Assembly: GCF_016865525.2 (NCBI RefSeq)
Contig: NZ_CP075169.1
Coordinates: 2,418,337 to 2,482,336, forward strand
DNA from: Sodalis ligni
Lineage (GTDB): Bacteria > Pseudomonadota > Gammaproteobacteria > Enterobacterales > Enterobacteriaceae
Reading direction: 5' to 3'
DNA length: 64,000 nucleotides
Shown: positions 16,905 through 25,596 of the stretch, in pieces
Numbering within the stretch: position 1 is the stretch's first letter
How the letters are laid out: every line of letters starts with the position of its first letter
Notes under the pieces: model-generated
Seen by the model: only the letters and a program-made list of their open reading frames with translations
Database searches by the model: none
Told to the model about the DNA's origin: nothing
Position numbers and translations under genes: made by a program

Positions 16905-17050
16905 CGGCTGACCGTGCCGCCGGTTTCGTAATACAAATTAAACAGATAGCTGAGTGATGGGTCGAAAGCCTTATATCTCGGCAGGTGCGGCGCAAGCAGG
17001 AAGGTTTCGAAAAACCAGGCGGTATCAATCCAGGAAGGTATGAAAGCACG
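16905..17050 (-). pseudogene. Relic of an EgtB-like (DinB-domain) gene
   Basis: An open frame on the minus strand reads [14 protein letters not shown], then [13 protein letters not shown] and [13 protein letters not shown]. This matches the N-terminal DinB-like domain of EgtB-type ergothioneine/ovothiol sulfoxide synthases (family pattern: [11 protein letters not shown]-x-Y-x-x-FD, YLFNSYYE). Only about 45 residues remain and no rest of the enzyme is present on either side. It lies between the sigma-54 activator and the DUF308 gene and is best read as a deletion remnant. Confidence 0.5.
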
Positions 17051-17098
17051 GTAAAATAGCCCCCCAGGACGTGGCGTCGGTCCGGTGGGCGGCTCTGT

Positions 17099-17683
17099 TC
17101 AGCGGACGAGCGCGTTTGACCGTTGGCGGATGTTCTTGACGGTCAGCCAGGTAGCCGAAATGATGAAGTACAGCGCACCGAAGCCCGCGTAGGGCGCAAC
17201 GATGGACACATCCAGCGGGATGCCGCTGGCAGCCTGCTTAAACATGAAGGCACCGGCTAGCGCGGACTGCGCGCCGCTGAGGATCATCGCCCACTGGCCC
17301 CCTGACGTCTTCCAGCGGCGAACGGCGGTGGCCAGTTGCAGCAAGCCGGAGAAGATAGCCCATACGCCGAACACCTTGATCGTGGCCTCCATACTCACTG
17401 TCAGCGCCCAGCCGATAGCAATGGCGACGACGATGCTGACGATGAAGTTGAATTTTTGCGGCGGGTTGGATCCGAGGCCGCCGTTTTTACCGGCATCAAG
17501 GTAATTGGCGAATGCGTCCCAGGCCGGATACAGGACCAGCAAGGCCGCCCCGATGGCCGGGTTGTGCTTGCCGATGAGGACCGCGAGTATAATCCAGGCA
17601 ACTGAAACGCCTGCCCGCAAAAAATAGTAGATCTGGAGCCACTGGTTCTGTGAGCTATCAGGGGTAGAGTTGGCACTTTTCAT
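17099..17683 (-). CDS. DUF308/HdeD-like inner-membrane protein
   Basis: This 194-residue protein has about six hydrophobic helices (roughly 20-40, 45-62, 80-100, 105-125, 135-150 and 160-180), typical of the DUF308 (HdeD-like) family. In E. coli HdeD is linked to acid resistance at high cell density, but the biochemical function is unknown. It is divergent from the TetR gene. Its promoter has TTGACA (17739-17744, minus strand), a 17-base spacer and TAGTTT, with a perfect inverted repeat in the spacer (see the operator entry), so TetR repression is very likely. Confidence 0.8.
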   Translation of the reverse strand: MKSANSTPDSSQNQWLQIYYFLRAGVSVAWIILAVLIGKHNPAIGAALLVLYPAWDAFANYLDAGKNGGLGSNPPQKFNFIVSIVVAIAIGWALTVSMEATIKVFGVWAIFSGLLQLATAVRRWKTSGGQWAMILSGAQSALAGAFMFKQAASGIPLDVSIVAPYAGFGALYFIISATWLTVKNIRQRSNALVR

Positions 17684-17715
17684 GACGGTTCTCCAAAAGG
17701 TTGGGTTGGCTGCTA

Positions 17716-17739
17716 AAACTACCTAACGACAGGTAGTTT
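17716..17739. promoter_or_regulatory. TetR operator in front of DUF308 gene
   Basis: AAACTACCT-N6-AGGTAGTTT is a perfect 9+9 inverted repeat. It occupies the spacer and -10 of the minus-strand promoter (TTGACA at 17739-17744). The same half-site occurs before the TetR gene. Confidence 0.75.
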
Positions 17740-17909
17740 GTCAACCCGCGACTTTGTAAATTACGGCAACGGTGATTCCGTTACGCTCTGGTTGAAGCTG
17801 ATTTGGCCGATATTGGAAGCTAACCCATTAGAGGATCTGCGGGCGAGACGCTACTTGCATAGACATGTGGGGATAGGCATACGGGTCAGCATCAATTTTA
17901 TGATTGCTC

Positions 17910-17942
17910 TTGACATTAAAACTACCTTCTAGTAGGTTTGCT
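17910..17942. promoter_or_regulatory. TetR gene promoter with second operator copy
   Basis: TTGACA (17910-17915), a 17-base spacer and TAGGTT (17933-17938) form a plausible promoter. AAACTACCT-N6-AGGTTTGCT (17919-17942) overlaps it, with the left half identical to the 17716 operator and a degenerate right half. This suggests autorepression at a weaker site. Confidence 0.65.
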
Positions 17943-17995
17943 TGCCCAATGGCCGACTTCCGCCAATCACTATCTCTTATTATTGGTCTTATGCC

Positions 17996-18583
17996 ATGAC
18001 TACTGAGCGTGCACACAAAGCAAACGAAATCATTTCTTATACCAGACAATTACTGACATCCGGTGGTTACCGGAGTTTCAGCTTTGCTGATATTTCAGAA
18101 AAGGTAAATATCCGTAAAGCAAGTATTTATCATCATTTTACCAGTAAGGCCGAGCTGGTCAGTACTGTCGTTGCCCAGTATCGGGAAGAGGCGCAAGCGG
18201 GAATGCAGATGCTTAACCGTAAGATCAATGACCCGGTGGCTGAACTGCAGGCATATGCGGATTACTGGTCTACCTGTATCAGGGATGGCTCTTCACCGTT
18301 TTGTATTTGTGCCATGCTGGCCGCTGAGTTACCCACGCTGCCGCCTGAAGTGGCCGCTGAAGTTTCCGGACATTTCACCGATCTTTCCCGCTGGCTGACC
18401 GCGTTGCTCAGCAGGGGAGAAAACAAAAACGTATTTAAACTTCGCGGCACGCCATCCGCCGAGGCTAATCTGTTAATGGCGACGGTACATGGTGCTATGC
18501 TGGCGGCACGTGCCTTTGATGACGTTGAGATTTTTCAGCAAATTGTGCAGCCATCAATCAATAATATCATTCTTACCGCCTGA
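17996..18583 (+). CDS. TetR family transcriptional repressor
   Basis: This 195-residue protein (ATG at 17996) starts TTERAHKANEI. The TetR helix-turn-helix spans about residues 10-55, with YRSFSFADISEKVNIRKAS then IYHHFTSKAELV. The C-terminal ligand/dimer domain contains SPFCICAMLAAELPTLP, the pattern of the TetR_C domain of YcdC/Tox-like redox- or thiol-related repressors. The frame continues upstream to 17942, but that would overlap the operator and promoter, so 17996 is preferred. Twin inverted repeats before both divergent genes predict that it represses itself and the DUF308 gene. The inducer is unknown. Confidence 0.85.
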   Translation: MTTERAHKANEIISYTRQLLTSGGYRSFSFADISEKVNIRKASIYHHFTSKAELVSTVVAQYREEAQAGMQMLNRKINDPVAELQAYADYWSTCIRDGSSPFCICAMLAAELPTLPPEVAAEVSGHFTDLSRWLTALLSRGENKNVFKLRGTPSAEANLLMATVHGAMLAARAFDDVEIFQQIVQPSINNIILTA

Positions 18584-18680
18584 TAATTTGGATCGGTATT
18601 TGGGCGGAGCGCAAACCAAAGCCATGTGAGAGTGCCGCTCTTCGATGCTGCTTTGGTTCATTGCGATGGGGCAAATACAG

Positions 18681-19767
18681 TCAGTGCCGCTTATCAAATC
18701 GATACACTAATCCCATCGCTGTGAGAAGGAGCAAAATCGGCGGCGTAAGCGTCGTTAATCGGACGTTGAGGGAAAATAACAATCCCAGGTTAACGATGAT
18801 TTGATAGCTGACGTACGTGAGCAGCCCAACAATGACGCCAACGGCTAAACGGCTGCCTAAACCTGGCGCGCGGGGGACGCTAAAGGTAAATGGGATTGAA
18901 AGTAAAATCATTGCCAGAATTAAAATCGGCCGTCCCAGTTTTGCCATAATGCGAGCTTAAACTCGATATTGGGCTGATCGGTACTTTTCAGGTAGCGAAT
19001 ATAATGATTGAGCTGCTTAATGGAAAAACTGTCACTGGGCATAGTGAGCTCTTTCAGGCTCATATTGGTGAATATGGATTGCCAAAGCAAATTATCCTGC
19101 GTTCCTGCGGTTTCTTTTCCATTTGCCCAGCTCTTTTGATTAACGCCATGCAGCGCCCACATTCCATTATCAAGAATAGAGGCTTTTCCGCATAAATATA
19201 AGACTCCAGAGAAAGGTCCGGCTTGTAGTGAAATATCTCGACGCCTATGGGTTGATTATGTTCATCCAAGGTCTTTACCGTAACAAATTCATTGTTGTGC
19301 CTGGCCCACAGAATATTCCCGGTGTTAATATTATCAGCAATATTACCGGCCTGAGCAACGGCGATTTCCTTAAGTTGTACTGCGCGTTGCTGCAGGGGAG
19401 AAGCAACCCACTCGTCGAGCACGCCTAATGACACGGTTAAAATCAAACCTGAATATAAAATGACCACGGAAATTCTCAAGATGGAAAGGCCACTGATGCG
19501 CATCGCTGTCAATTCTTGAGTTTTCGAGAGTTGTCCAAGCCCCACGATACCGCCCAGTAACGCAATAAAAGGACCCAAATCGATTAGGTATCTGGGAATT
19601 TTCATTAATACAACCACAAGGGCCTGGGTCCAACGGTATCCGTTGGCGCTTACGTCATCAAGCTCATTGATAAAGTCAAAAGTTGTAAATAGCGGAATCA
19701 ATAATGCGGCAGCGGCTAAAAAACCGATAAAGACGTTAAAGATGATGTAACGACTGAAAATGTTCAT
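18681..19767 (-). pseudogene. LptG-like permease (YjgQ family), two frameshifts
   Basis: The restored protein is about 360 residues, the size of LptG. The first frame (19767 down to about 19185) holds the N-terminal membrane helices and the family's FDFINELDDV...LGGIVGLGQLSK region. The second (about 19185-18940) holds the periplasmic beta-jellyroll. The third (to 18681) holds the last helices from LGRPILILAMILLSIPF. The breaks are single missing bases in A runs of the coding strand, at 19184-19187 and 18939-18942. It overlaps the upstream lptF (ATG inside the lptF stop). LptFG are essential single-copy LPS exporters in enterics, so a broken copy in an accessory cluster implies a second, dedicated LptFG pair, probably moving another lipid. 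Confidence 0.75.
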
Positions 19768-20834
19768 CGAAATAATTTCTGCATAAATGAGTATTCACGG
19801 GCTATCAAAATCAATACCCCAAGCGACATGAGCAAGGAGACCAGCCATATCCCGGGAATGACCGGAAGGGTACTGTTGGCAACCAGCGTGCGGCAGATGT
19901 TGCCGCCATAAAAAATGACGGTAAATAATACGGCCAGGGGAAGTAGCGTCGCAAAGCGGCCTTGCCGTGGTTTGGTGCGGCTTAAGGAGGTCGCCAGCAG
20001 CGCCATTAAAACAGCATTTATTCCGCGGCTTTCCCGCCACTGCAGTTCTGCGATATCGGCAGGATCGGTGGAGCGTGATAACTCCGCTGTTGATGCCGAC
20101 TTACTCTTGGCATCAATACTCTGCTTAAGGGGTTTGAGATGCAGTGCCAGATTATCATAAATCTGCTCGGTGTCTTCCGTGCCTTTATGATCCAGCTGGT
20201 AAGCCGTGCCTGAGTGCAGCATCACCGAGGGAGTGGTGGGCGATGAATCTATAACCTCCAGCGAGCGGACTCTGTATACGGAGGTTTTGTTGGCGGAGGG
20301 AGTATAAATCAGCGCATCGGACAGGCGGTTGGACGCCGGGTCGATATGCTCGGCCAAGATCATTCTGCCGTTATCATTGATATTAAACTTTTTCGGTCGC
20401 AAATGACTGACATCCAGTTCGGACTGTGATTGCTGTTTTAATTGATAAATTTGTGCATAGGCCCAAGGCCTGCCGTACATAGAAAGCACCGTTACCAGCA
20501 TGCCCAGGGGAATAGCCAGGATCAGAACGGATTTATGCAGTCGCAAAGGACTTGAGCCGGTGGCGAAAATTGCGGTTATTTCAGAATCGTTATAAAGCTG
20601 GCCAAGAGCAATGGCGACTGAAACATAAAGACCAACCGGTAGCAGCATTTCCAATGCAATCAATACCTTATAGAAGACAATATCTACTACGGCTTGCAAG
20701 GCTATTATACCGTTAGCCGCATCAGTCAGGTAGCGTTGGGCTGAATAACTGGCAAAAATGAAGATGAGAAAACCCACGATGATCATCACTAACCGGCGGG
20801 TCTCGTCCATGATGTAGCGCTCAATCAAGTACAT
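19764..20834 (-). CDS. LptF-like permease (YjgP family), accessory copy
   Basis: This 356-residue protein has the YjgP/YjgQ fold: three N-terminal membrane helices (about residues 13-33, 55-75, 100-120), a periplasmic domain (about 130-265) and three C-terminal helices (about 272-350). The N-terminus (MYLIERYIMDETRRL) and LYNDSEITAIFATG match the LptF coupling-helix region. LptF pairs with LptG and the LptB ATPase to extract lipid from the inner membrane. No lptB is in the window. Its neighbours are a sphingolipid synthesis cluster and a flippase, suggesting transport of that lipid rather than LPS (inference). Confidence 0.8.
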   Translation of the reverse strand: MYLIERYIMDETRRLVMIIVGFLIFIFASYSAQRYLTDAANGIIALQAVVDIVFYKVLIALEMLLPVGLYVSVAIALGQLYNDSEITAIFATGSSPLRLHKSVLILAIPLGMLVTVLSMYGRPWAYAQIYQLKQQSQSELDVSHLRPKKFNINDNGRMILAEHIDPASNRLSDALIYTPSANKTSVYRVRSLEVIDSSPTTPSVMLHSGTAYQLDHKGTEDTEQIYDNLALHLKPLKQSIDAKSKSASTAELSRSTDPADIAELQWRESRGINAVLMALLATSLSRTKPRQGRFATLLPLAVLFTVIFYGGNICRTLVANSTLPVIPGIWLVSLLMSLGVLILIAREYSFMQKLFR

Positions 20835-21230
20835 ATATTACGAACACCCCACATTACCCATAAAGCATAAAGAATATCTGTTAAATTGTATTAGTCTCGA
20901 CGCGCTCTGACATAATCCCTTGAAAATAGCTCGTAACCGGTTTTGATAAGGTGTCGAATCCTTAAGCTAAACACAAAAGTCAGCTCTCACGCTTCATACT
21001 AACAATCCCATCATCAAACACAAAGCCGCTTTGAGTCCGGCTCTATCAGATCTTGTAACACGTGGTGACATTCTAACCCGCAGGGACGGCTTAACGGGTT
21101 CATGTTCTTAGGCTTTTCAATGCTATCCAGGATCAAAAGCCTTTAGGTTGGCCTGGATTTGGTTTATTCTGTCATCCTGCAGAGTTATCGATAACTGAGT
21201 ACGGCTTCGCTAATATGGCTGGTTTTTACC
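20835..21230. other. Divergent intergenic region
   Basis: These 396 bases separate lptF (minus) from the flippase (plus). No gene, terminator or convincing operator is visible. Promoters for both directions are expected here but I cannot place them with confidence. Confidence 0.5.
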
Positions 21231-22566
21231 ATGAAGTATTGGTTTTCCGACGGTGCATTTCGCACTATCATACGCAACTCCGCCTATTTGGGCTCCGGTA
21301 ATGTGGCCAGTGCCTTACTTGGCTTACTTGCGCTTTCTTGCGCGGGTAAAGGCATGTCACCCGAGATGTTCGGGGTACTCATCGTCATTCAATCGTATAC
21401 CAAAGCGATCAGTGACTTTGTCAAGTTCCAAACGTGGCAGTTCGTGGTTCAATTCGGCACGCCGGCATTGGCGAATAAAAATCCCCGGCGATTCCGCGAT
21501 GTGATTTCATTTTCGTTCGGCCTGGATATTGCAAGCGGGGCCGTTGCAGTGATTGGAGGGATGCTGCTGCTGCCGCTGCTTTCTAAATCTTTAGGACTTA
21601 ATGCGGAAAGCTTCTGGCTCGCAGTGCTTTATTGCACCTTAATTCCCTCCATGACATCGTCTACCCCCACCGGCATTCTGCGGGCGGTTGACCGGTTTGA
21701 TTTAATTGCTGTTCAACAAGCAGCCAAACCCTTATTGATTGCGATCGGAAGCGTCATCGCTTTTTTCTGTCATTTAGGTTTTGCGGGTTTTATCATCACC
21801 TGGTATGTCTCCAACTTAATTGGCGGAACGATGTTTTGGTGGTTTGCCGCCCGTTAATTGCGCCGCTTGAATATCCATGGCGCTTTACGGCCCAGTTTAT
21901 TTGAGGCGGCGCGTGGCATAAAGGGCGCCTGGAACTTTGTATGGACAACAAACATTGCACATTCTATTTGGGCAGCCCGCAATTCGTGCAGTACAGTTTT
22001 AGTGGGTATTATCTTGGGGCCGGCAGCGGCAGGGCTGTTCAAGATTGCAATGACATTTTTGATGCAACAGGAACGCCGGCCAAGTTGCTGGAAAAGAGTT
22101 TTATCCCGAGATTATGCGCTTAGACCCACGCACTAAAAGACCGTGGTTGCTGGGGCTTAAATCCGCAGTGTTGGCCGGTGGCATCGGTATACTTGTTGCG
22201 CTGGTGGTGGTGGTGGTGGGAAAACCGTTAATATCGGTTGTATTTGGCTATAAGTATCTGCAAGCCTACGATTTGATTCAGATTATGCTAAGCGCCATTG
22301 TTGTGTCCATGCTGGGCTTTCCTCAAGAGTCCTTATTGTTTATGGCGGGTAAACAGCGGGCATCTTTGATTGCGCAGGCCCTTGCTTCGGCTTTATATAT
22401 CCTGCTTTTAGTCTTGCTGTCTCATGCTTTTGGTGTGCGAGGTTCTGCGTTTGCCTATTTTGCGGGCCAGTGTCTGGATGTGCTGTTTTCTCTTATACCG
22501 ACTTTATGGGTTTACCGTCACCGCAATTTACTGGGGTTTAGCATACCCATAGAGAGTACCAAGTAA
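21231..22566 (+). pseudogene. Wzx/MATE-superfamily lipid flippase, nonsense plus frameshifts
   Basis: Joined, the pieces encode a membrane protein of about 445 residues with about 12 helices, like Wzx-type polysaccharide or lipid flippases (IIRNSAYLGSGNVASALLGL at the start; ISVVFGYKYLQAYDLIQIM near the C-terminus). An in-frame TAA at 21855-21857 splits it, and the protein continues directly as LRRLNIHGALRPSLF. Two single-base losses in T runs between about 22050 and 22105 move the reading into the frame ending at 22566. The nonsense change cannot be a homopolymer artefact, so this gene is probably truly dead. It may once have flipped the product of the neighbouring lipid cluster. Confidence 0.75.
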
Positions 22567-23399
22567 TGCCTAGCGTCAATTGGAAAAAATTCGCTCCTGA
22601 AACTGTGCAGCTAATATTCACTGCAGTGGAAGAAGATGACATTGTTAATGACCAGACCAGCCTACCACAATCTATTGATTTACAATGCTCTCAAGAAAAT
22701 ATCCGGAATTATTATGCATTGTGCCTGCAGTTTTGGCAGGAAGGCTTTACCCGCTTGGAGCTACGGGGCTTAGTGCATAAGGTATTAAAAGGCGGTGAAT
22801 TATCAGCGACTGAGCGAATGCAATACAAATATATTCGCTCGCGCTATAAGCATTTACGCTTTGCGCAGCGGCTTTATAGTAAAAAGCATGAATCCAGCCT
22901 TTTTTTTCGCCAAACCACCGTAGTACTTGGGCACTTTCAGGATGCTTTTCGTAACGGGAATAAAGATGCTATTAGATTTTACGGCAATATTTTACGTATT
23001 TATCTAAGCCTACCGGTTTGGATACGGGTGCATTATGCTTTACGTCATACCCGTTTGGACAGTGAGAATGGGTTTATTGTGTATCGCCAGGAGCAAATGC
23101 GAGCGCTGCGGGCGCTGGTAGCTAAGCCGCAGCTAACAGGAAGGGAATTCCACAGCGTGCGCAAATTCATCAGTCAGCAGGTGTCATATTATGACACGTT
23201 GAGATCTATTGACCCGAGCAACCAGGATGCCTACAAAATTTCCAGATTTTTAGCGAATATTAATGGCTTAATGGGCGACTGGCATGATGAGATGGTGGCG
23301 GATAAGCTGGCGGGACGAAAGGCATATGACGAACCCGCTCTGTTGGATATCAATATCCGCCAGCGTTTGGAGTTATTCCTCGCACGTTATCCAATGTAA
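22566..23399 (+). CDS. Hypothetical protein, possibly CHAD-like
   Basis: This 277-residue protein is intact and has no signal peptide or membrane segment. It is rich in Arg, Tyr and His. The C-terminal half has FHSVRKFISQQ, then ANINGLMGDWHDEMV. The spacing of a His-x-x-Arg-Lys helix and a later LMGDWHDE helix recalls CHAD domains, which are helical and bind polyphosphate, but the match is weak. Its ATG follows the flippase stop directly, so the two were co-transcribed. A 40-base tandem duplication begins inside its last codons. Confidence 0.55.
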   Translation: MPSVNWKKFAPETVQLIFTAVEEDDIVNDQTSLPQSIDLQCSQENIRNYYALCLQFWQEGFTRLELRGLVHKVLKGGELSATERMQYKYIRSRYKHLRFAQRLYSKKHESSLFFRQTTVVLGHFQDAFRNGNKDAIRFYGNILRIYLSLPVWIRVHYALRHTRLDSENGFIVYRQEQMRALRALVAKPQLTGREFHSVRKFISQQVSYYDTLRSIDPSNQDAYKISRFLANINGLMGDWHDEMVADKLAGRKAYDEPALLDINIRQRLELFLARYPM

Positions 23400-23461
23400 G
23401 TTTGTCAGCCGGTCAATGGATCGCACGTTATTCAATGTGAGTTTGTCAGCCGGTCAATGGA
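23381..23461. repeat. Tandem duplication, two 40-base copies
   Basis: 23381-23420 and 23422-23461 are identical except for two transitions and are separated by one base. The first copy includes the stop codon of the hypothetical gene, so the second copy duplicates its 3' end into non-coding DNA. Confidence 0.9.
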
Positions 23462-23472
23462 CGCCAGGATTT

Positions 23473-24030
23473 CTATTTATCAAGCAATGTGTGCACTAGG
23501 GTGATCACCTGATGCACCTCCTCAGGCGTCAGGGCACCGTCTTTTGCCCACTGAATGCGTCCTTCTTTATCCAACACCACAATTGCCGAACTCTCTTCAT
23601 CCAGCTGCCAGGCTTTGCGGGCCAGGCCATTGCTGTCGATGATAAATTGCGCCCAAGGATAGCGCTTTTTGTTTTTCTCGATTTTGCCGCTCACGAACAG
23701 GCCGGTGCCTGGAATAGCATCGTCGGCGTTGACGATGGTGGTGGGCTGAAAGCGGTCATTGGGAAACTTCGCGTCCTCAATGGCTTGGATTAGCATCGAA
23801 TTCTTCTTTTTTGCGGAGGTGCGCCCGGCGATGTGCTGCATTACGCGAACTTTTCCCTTCAGCTGAGAGCTGTTCCAGTTTTTATAGCTGAACGTATCAT
23901 TATCCAGAACCAATTCTCCTCGGTCCGTAATGTCTACCGGCGCGACAGGTTGTCCGTTGACAAAGTTATGCGCAAAGGCCATCAAGGGGAACAGGAGAAG
24001 GGGAAAGGTCATTAATTTTCGTAACGTCAT
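23473..24030 (-). CDS. ytfJ: YtfJ family periplasmic protein
   Basis: This 185-residue exported protein has a signal peptide (MTLRKLMTFPLLLFPLMAFA, cleaved before HNF). The mature part matches YtfJ, a thioredoxin-fold protein without the CxxC: VMQHIAGRTSAKKKNSM, TTIVNADDAIPGTG and SSAIVVLDKEGRIQWAKDGAL are family segments. Its cellular role is not established. In E. coli it is a chromosomal core gene, so finding it between an accessory flippase locus and a sphingolipid operon is unusual. It may be a second copy or a rearranged original. Confidence 0.85.
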   Translation of the reverse strand: MTLRKLMTFPLLLFPLMAFAHNFVNGQPVAPVDITDRGELVLDNDTFSYKNWNSSQLKGKVRVMQHIAGRTSAKKKNSMLIQAIEDAKFPNDRFQPTTIVNADDAIPGTGLFVSGKIEKNKKRYPWAQFIIDSNGLARKAWQLDEESSAIVVLDKEGRIQWAKDGALTPEEVHQVITLVHTLLDK

Positions 24031-24178
24031 GATTTTTCCTGTTTTTTGCAGGCGATTTTATGATGTGGGGTGATAACTATCCTGTCACGGGAGGCCAGGT
24101 CAAGGTGGTTAAGTTCATTTGCGAGCTTTGCTGCTCATGGTTGGCCCATGAGCAGTATGGATACCGCTTTGCGCGGTA

Positions 24179-25349
24179 TCATTGTTTGAGTTCAGCAAAG
24201 GCCTGAATAATTGTGTCGATTTGCTCTTCGCTGTGCGCCGCATTGACGCTGCAGCGCAGCAGAGTGATGCCTGCCGGCGCCGCCGGTGGCAACACGAGGT
24301 TTACATAAACACCATTTGCTATCAGGTCGCGCCACAGACGCAGACCCACTTCTTTGGAGCCAATCATGACAGGAACTACCGGGCTGATGCGTGGGCCCAG
24401 CTCGTAGCCGAGCTTGGCAAGACCATGATAAAGCCTATGCGCATTGCTCCAAAGTTTTTCGCGTAGCTCCGGGTGTTGCGCAATGGTTTTTAACGAGGAG
24501 CGCACAGAGGCGATGCTTGACGGCGATGGTGAAGCGGTGAAAATGTAAGGGCGGCTGCAATAGCGCAGAACGTCCATCGCTTTAGAGCCGACGGCAAAAC
24601 CGCCGATTGAGGCCAGGCTCTTGCTAAAAGTGCCTAATACGATATCAACATCCTGCTCAACGCCCAGCTCTTGAGCAAGGCCTCGGCCGCCGGCGCCCAT
24701 GACGCCGAAGGAATGAGCTTCATCTACCAATAAATAGCCGCCAAGGCGCCGTTTGATGTCGACAATTTCCACCAACGGAGCAACATCCCCCAGCATGCTA
24801 TAAATACCTTCAACGATAATTATCGCATCTCGCGCACGCTCGCCAAGACGCACCATGCGGCGCTCCAGATCCTGGGCATCATTGTGGCGGAAACGAATAA
24901 TTTGCGCGCCTCCCAGGGCACAAGCGTCATAGATACTTGCGTGGCAGTCCGCGTCTATCAATACGACGGCGCTAGGGTCGGCAAGCGTGCTGATGACTCC
25001 TAGGTTAGCGGTATAGCCGGTAGAGAATACGATGGCGGTAGGCCGGTCAAAAAGCAGCTAACTCATGCTCTAAGGTCAGGTGCGAGCCATAACTACCGTT
25101 AGCCATGCGTGACCCGGTGGTCCCGGTGCCCTGGGCTGCCAAAGCAGCTTGGCCGTCCGCAATGGCTTGGGCATTGAAGGTCAGGCCCAGGTAGTTATTT
25201 GTGCCTGCCAGAACTATTTTCTGTTTGCCAATGCGTCCTTCAGTTGCTGAGTAGATCTCATCAATACAAATACCAAAGGGATTCAGGCCGGATGTTTGGA
25301 ATTGCTCTCGTTCGCCGGCAAGACGTGCAAATTTATCATAAAGGCCCAT
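24179..25349 (-). pseudogene. Serine palmitoyltransferase-like alpha-oxoamine synthase, frame disrupted
   Basis: This is a PLP enzyme of the alpha-oxoamine synthase family (Spt, BioF, Kbl, HemA). The first frame (from ATG 25349, MGLYDKFARLAG) runs through GTNNYLGLTF and GTTGSRMANGSYGSHLTLE to a stop at the T5 run 25049-25053. The rest (DRPTAIVFSTGYTANLGV onwards) continues in another frame to 24179, so one extra or two missing bases are needed. PLP residues are present: DEAHSFGVMG and the Schiff-base Lys in GTFSKSLASIGG. Three features point to Spt rather than BioF or Kbl: 13-base overlap with a dedicated ACP gene, a CerR-like reductase and an acyl-ACP synthetase upstream, and a bCerS-like gene nearby. 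It would condense Ser with an acyl thioester to 3-ketosphinganine. Confidence 0.8.
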
Positions 25350-25596
25350 CGATGTTCTCCATATGTGGGAGTAGGGCATCCAACAACTGCTCAGGTGTTC
25401 TAACGTTCAACAAGATATTTATCGGGATTGAAATATCTAATTTGTCTTCTAACATCATCAAGAGGGTCATCACTTTTATGGACTCCAGACCAAGGTCATT
25501 GACGAGATCGCTGTCTGGCTTTATCTCTTGATCGCCTTCGACCATACCCTGTAAGCACTCAACGATATAATCCATCATAACTTCACGATTTAGCAT
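25336..25596 (-). CDS. Acyl carrier protein of the sphingolipid operon
   Basis: This 86-residue acidic ACP carries the phosphopantetheine site Ser39 in DLGLESIKVM. It is followed by helix III and a C-terminal extension ending ENIDGPL. It overlaps the reductase gene upstream by 14 bases and the Spt-like gene downstream by 14, showing tight translational coupling. In Caulobacter-type ceramide clusters a dedicated ACP delivers the acyl chain to serine palmitoyltransferase, and the same role is inferred here. The Sfp-type transferase at 62.5 kb or a housekeeping AcpS could activate it. Confidence 0.88.
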   Translation of the reverse strand: MLNREVMMDYIVECLQGMVEGDQEIKPDSDLVNDLGLESIKVMTLLMMLEDKLDISIPINILLNVRTPEQLLDALLPHMENIDGPL

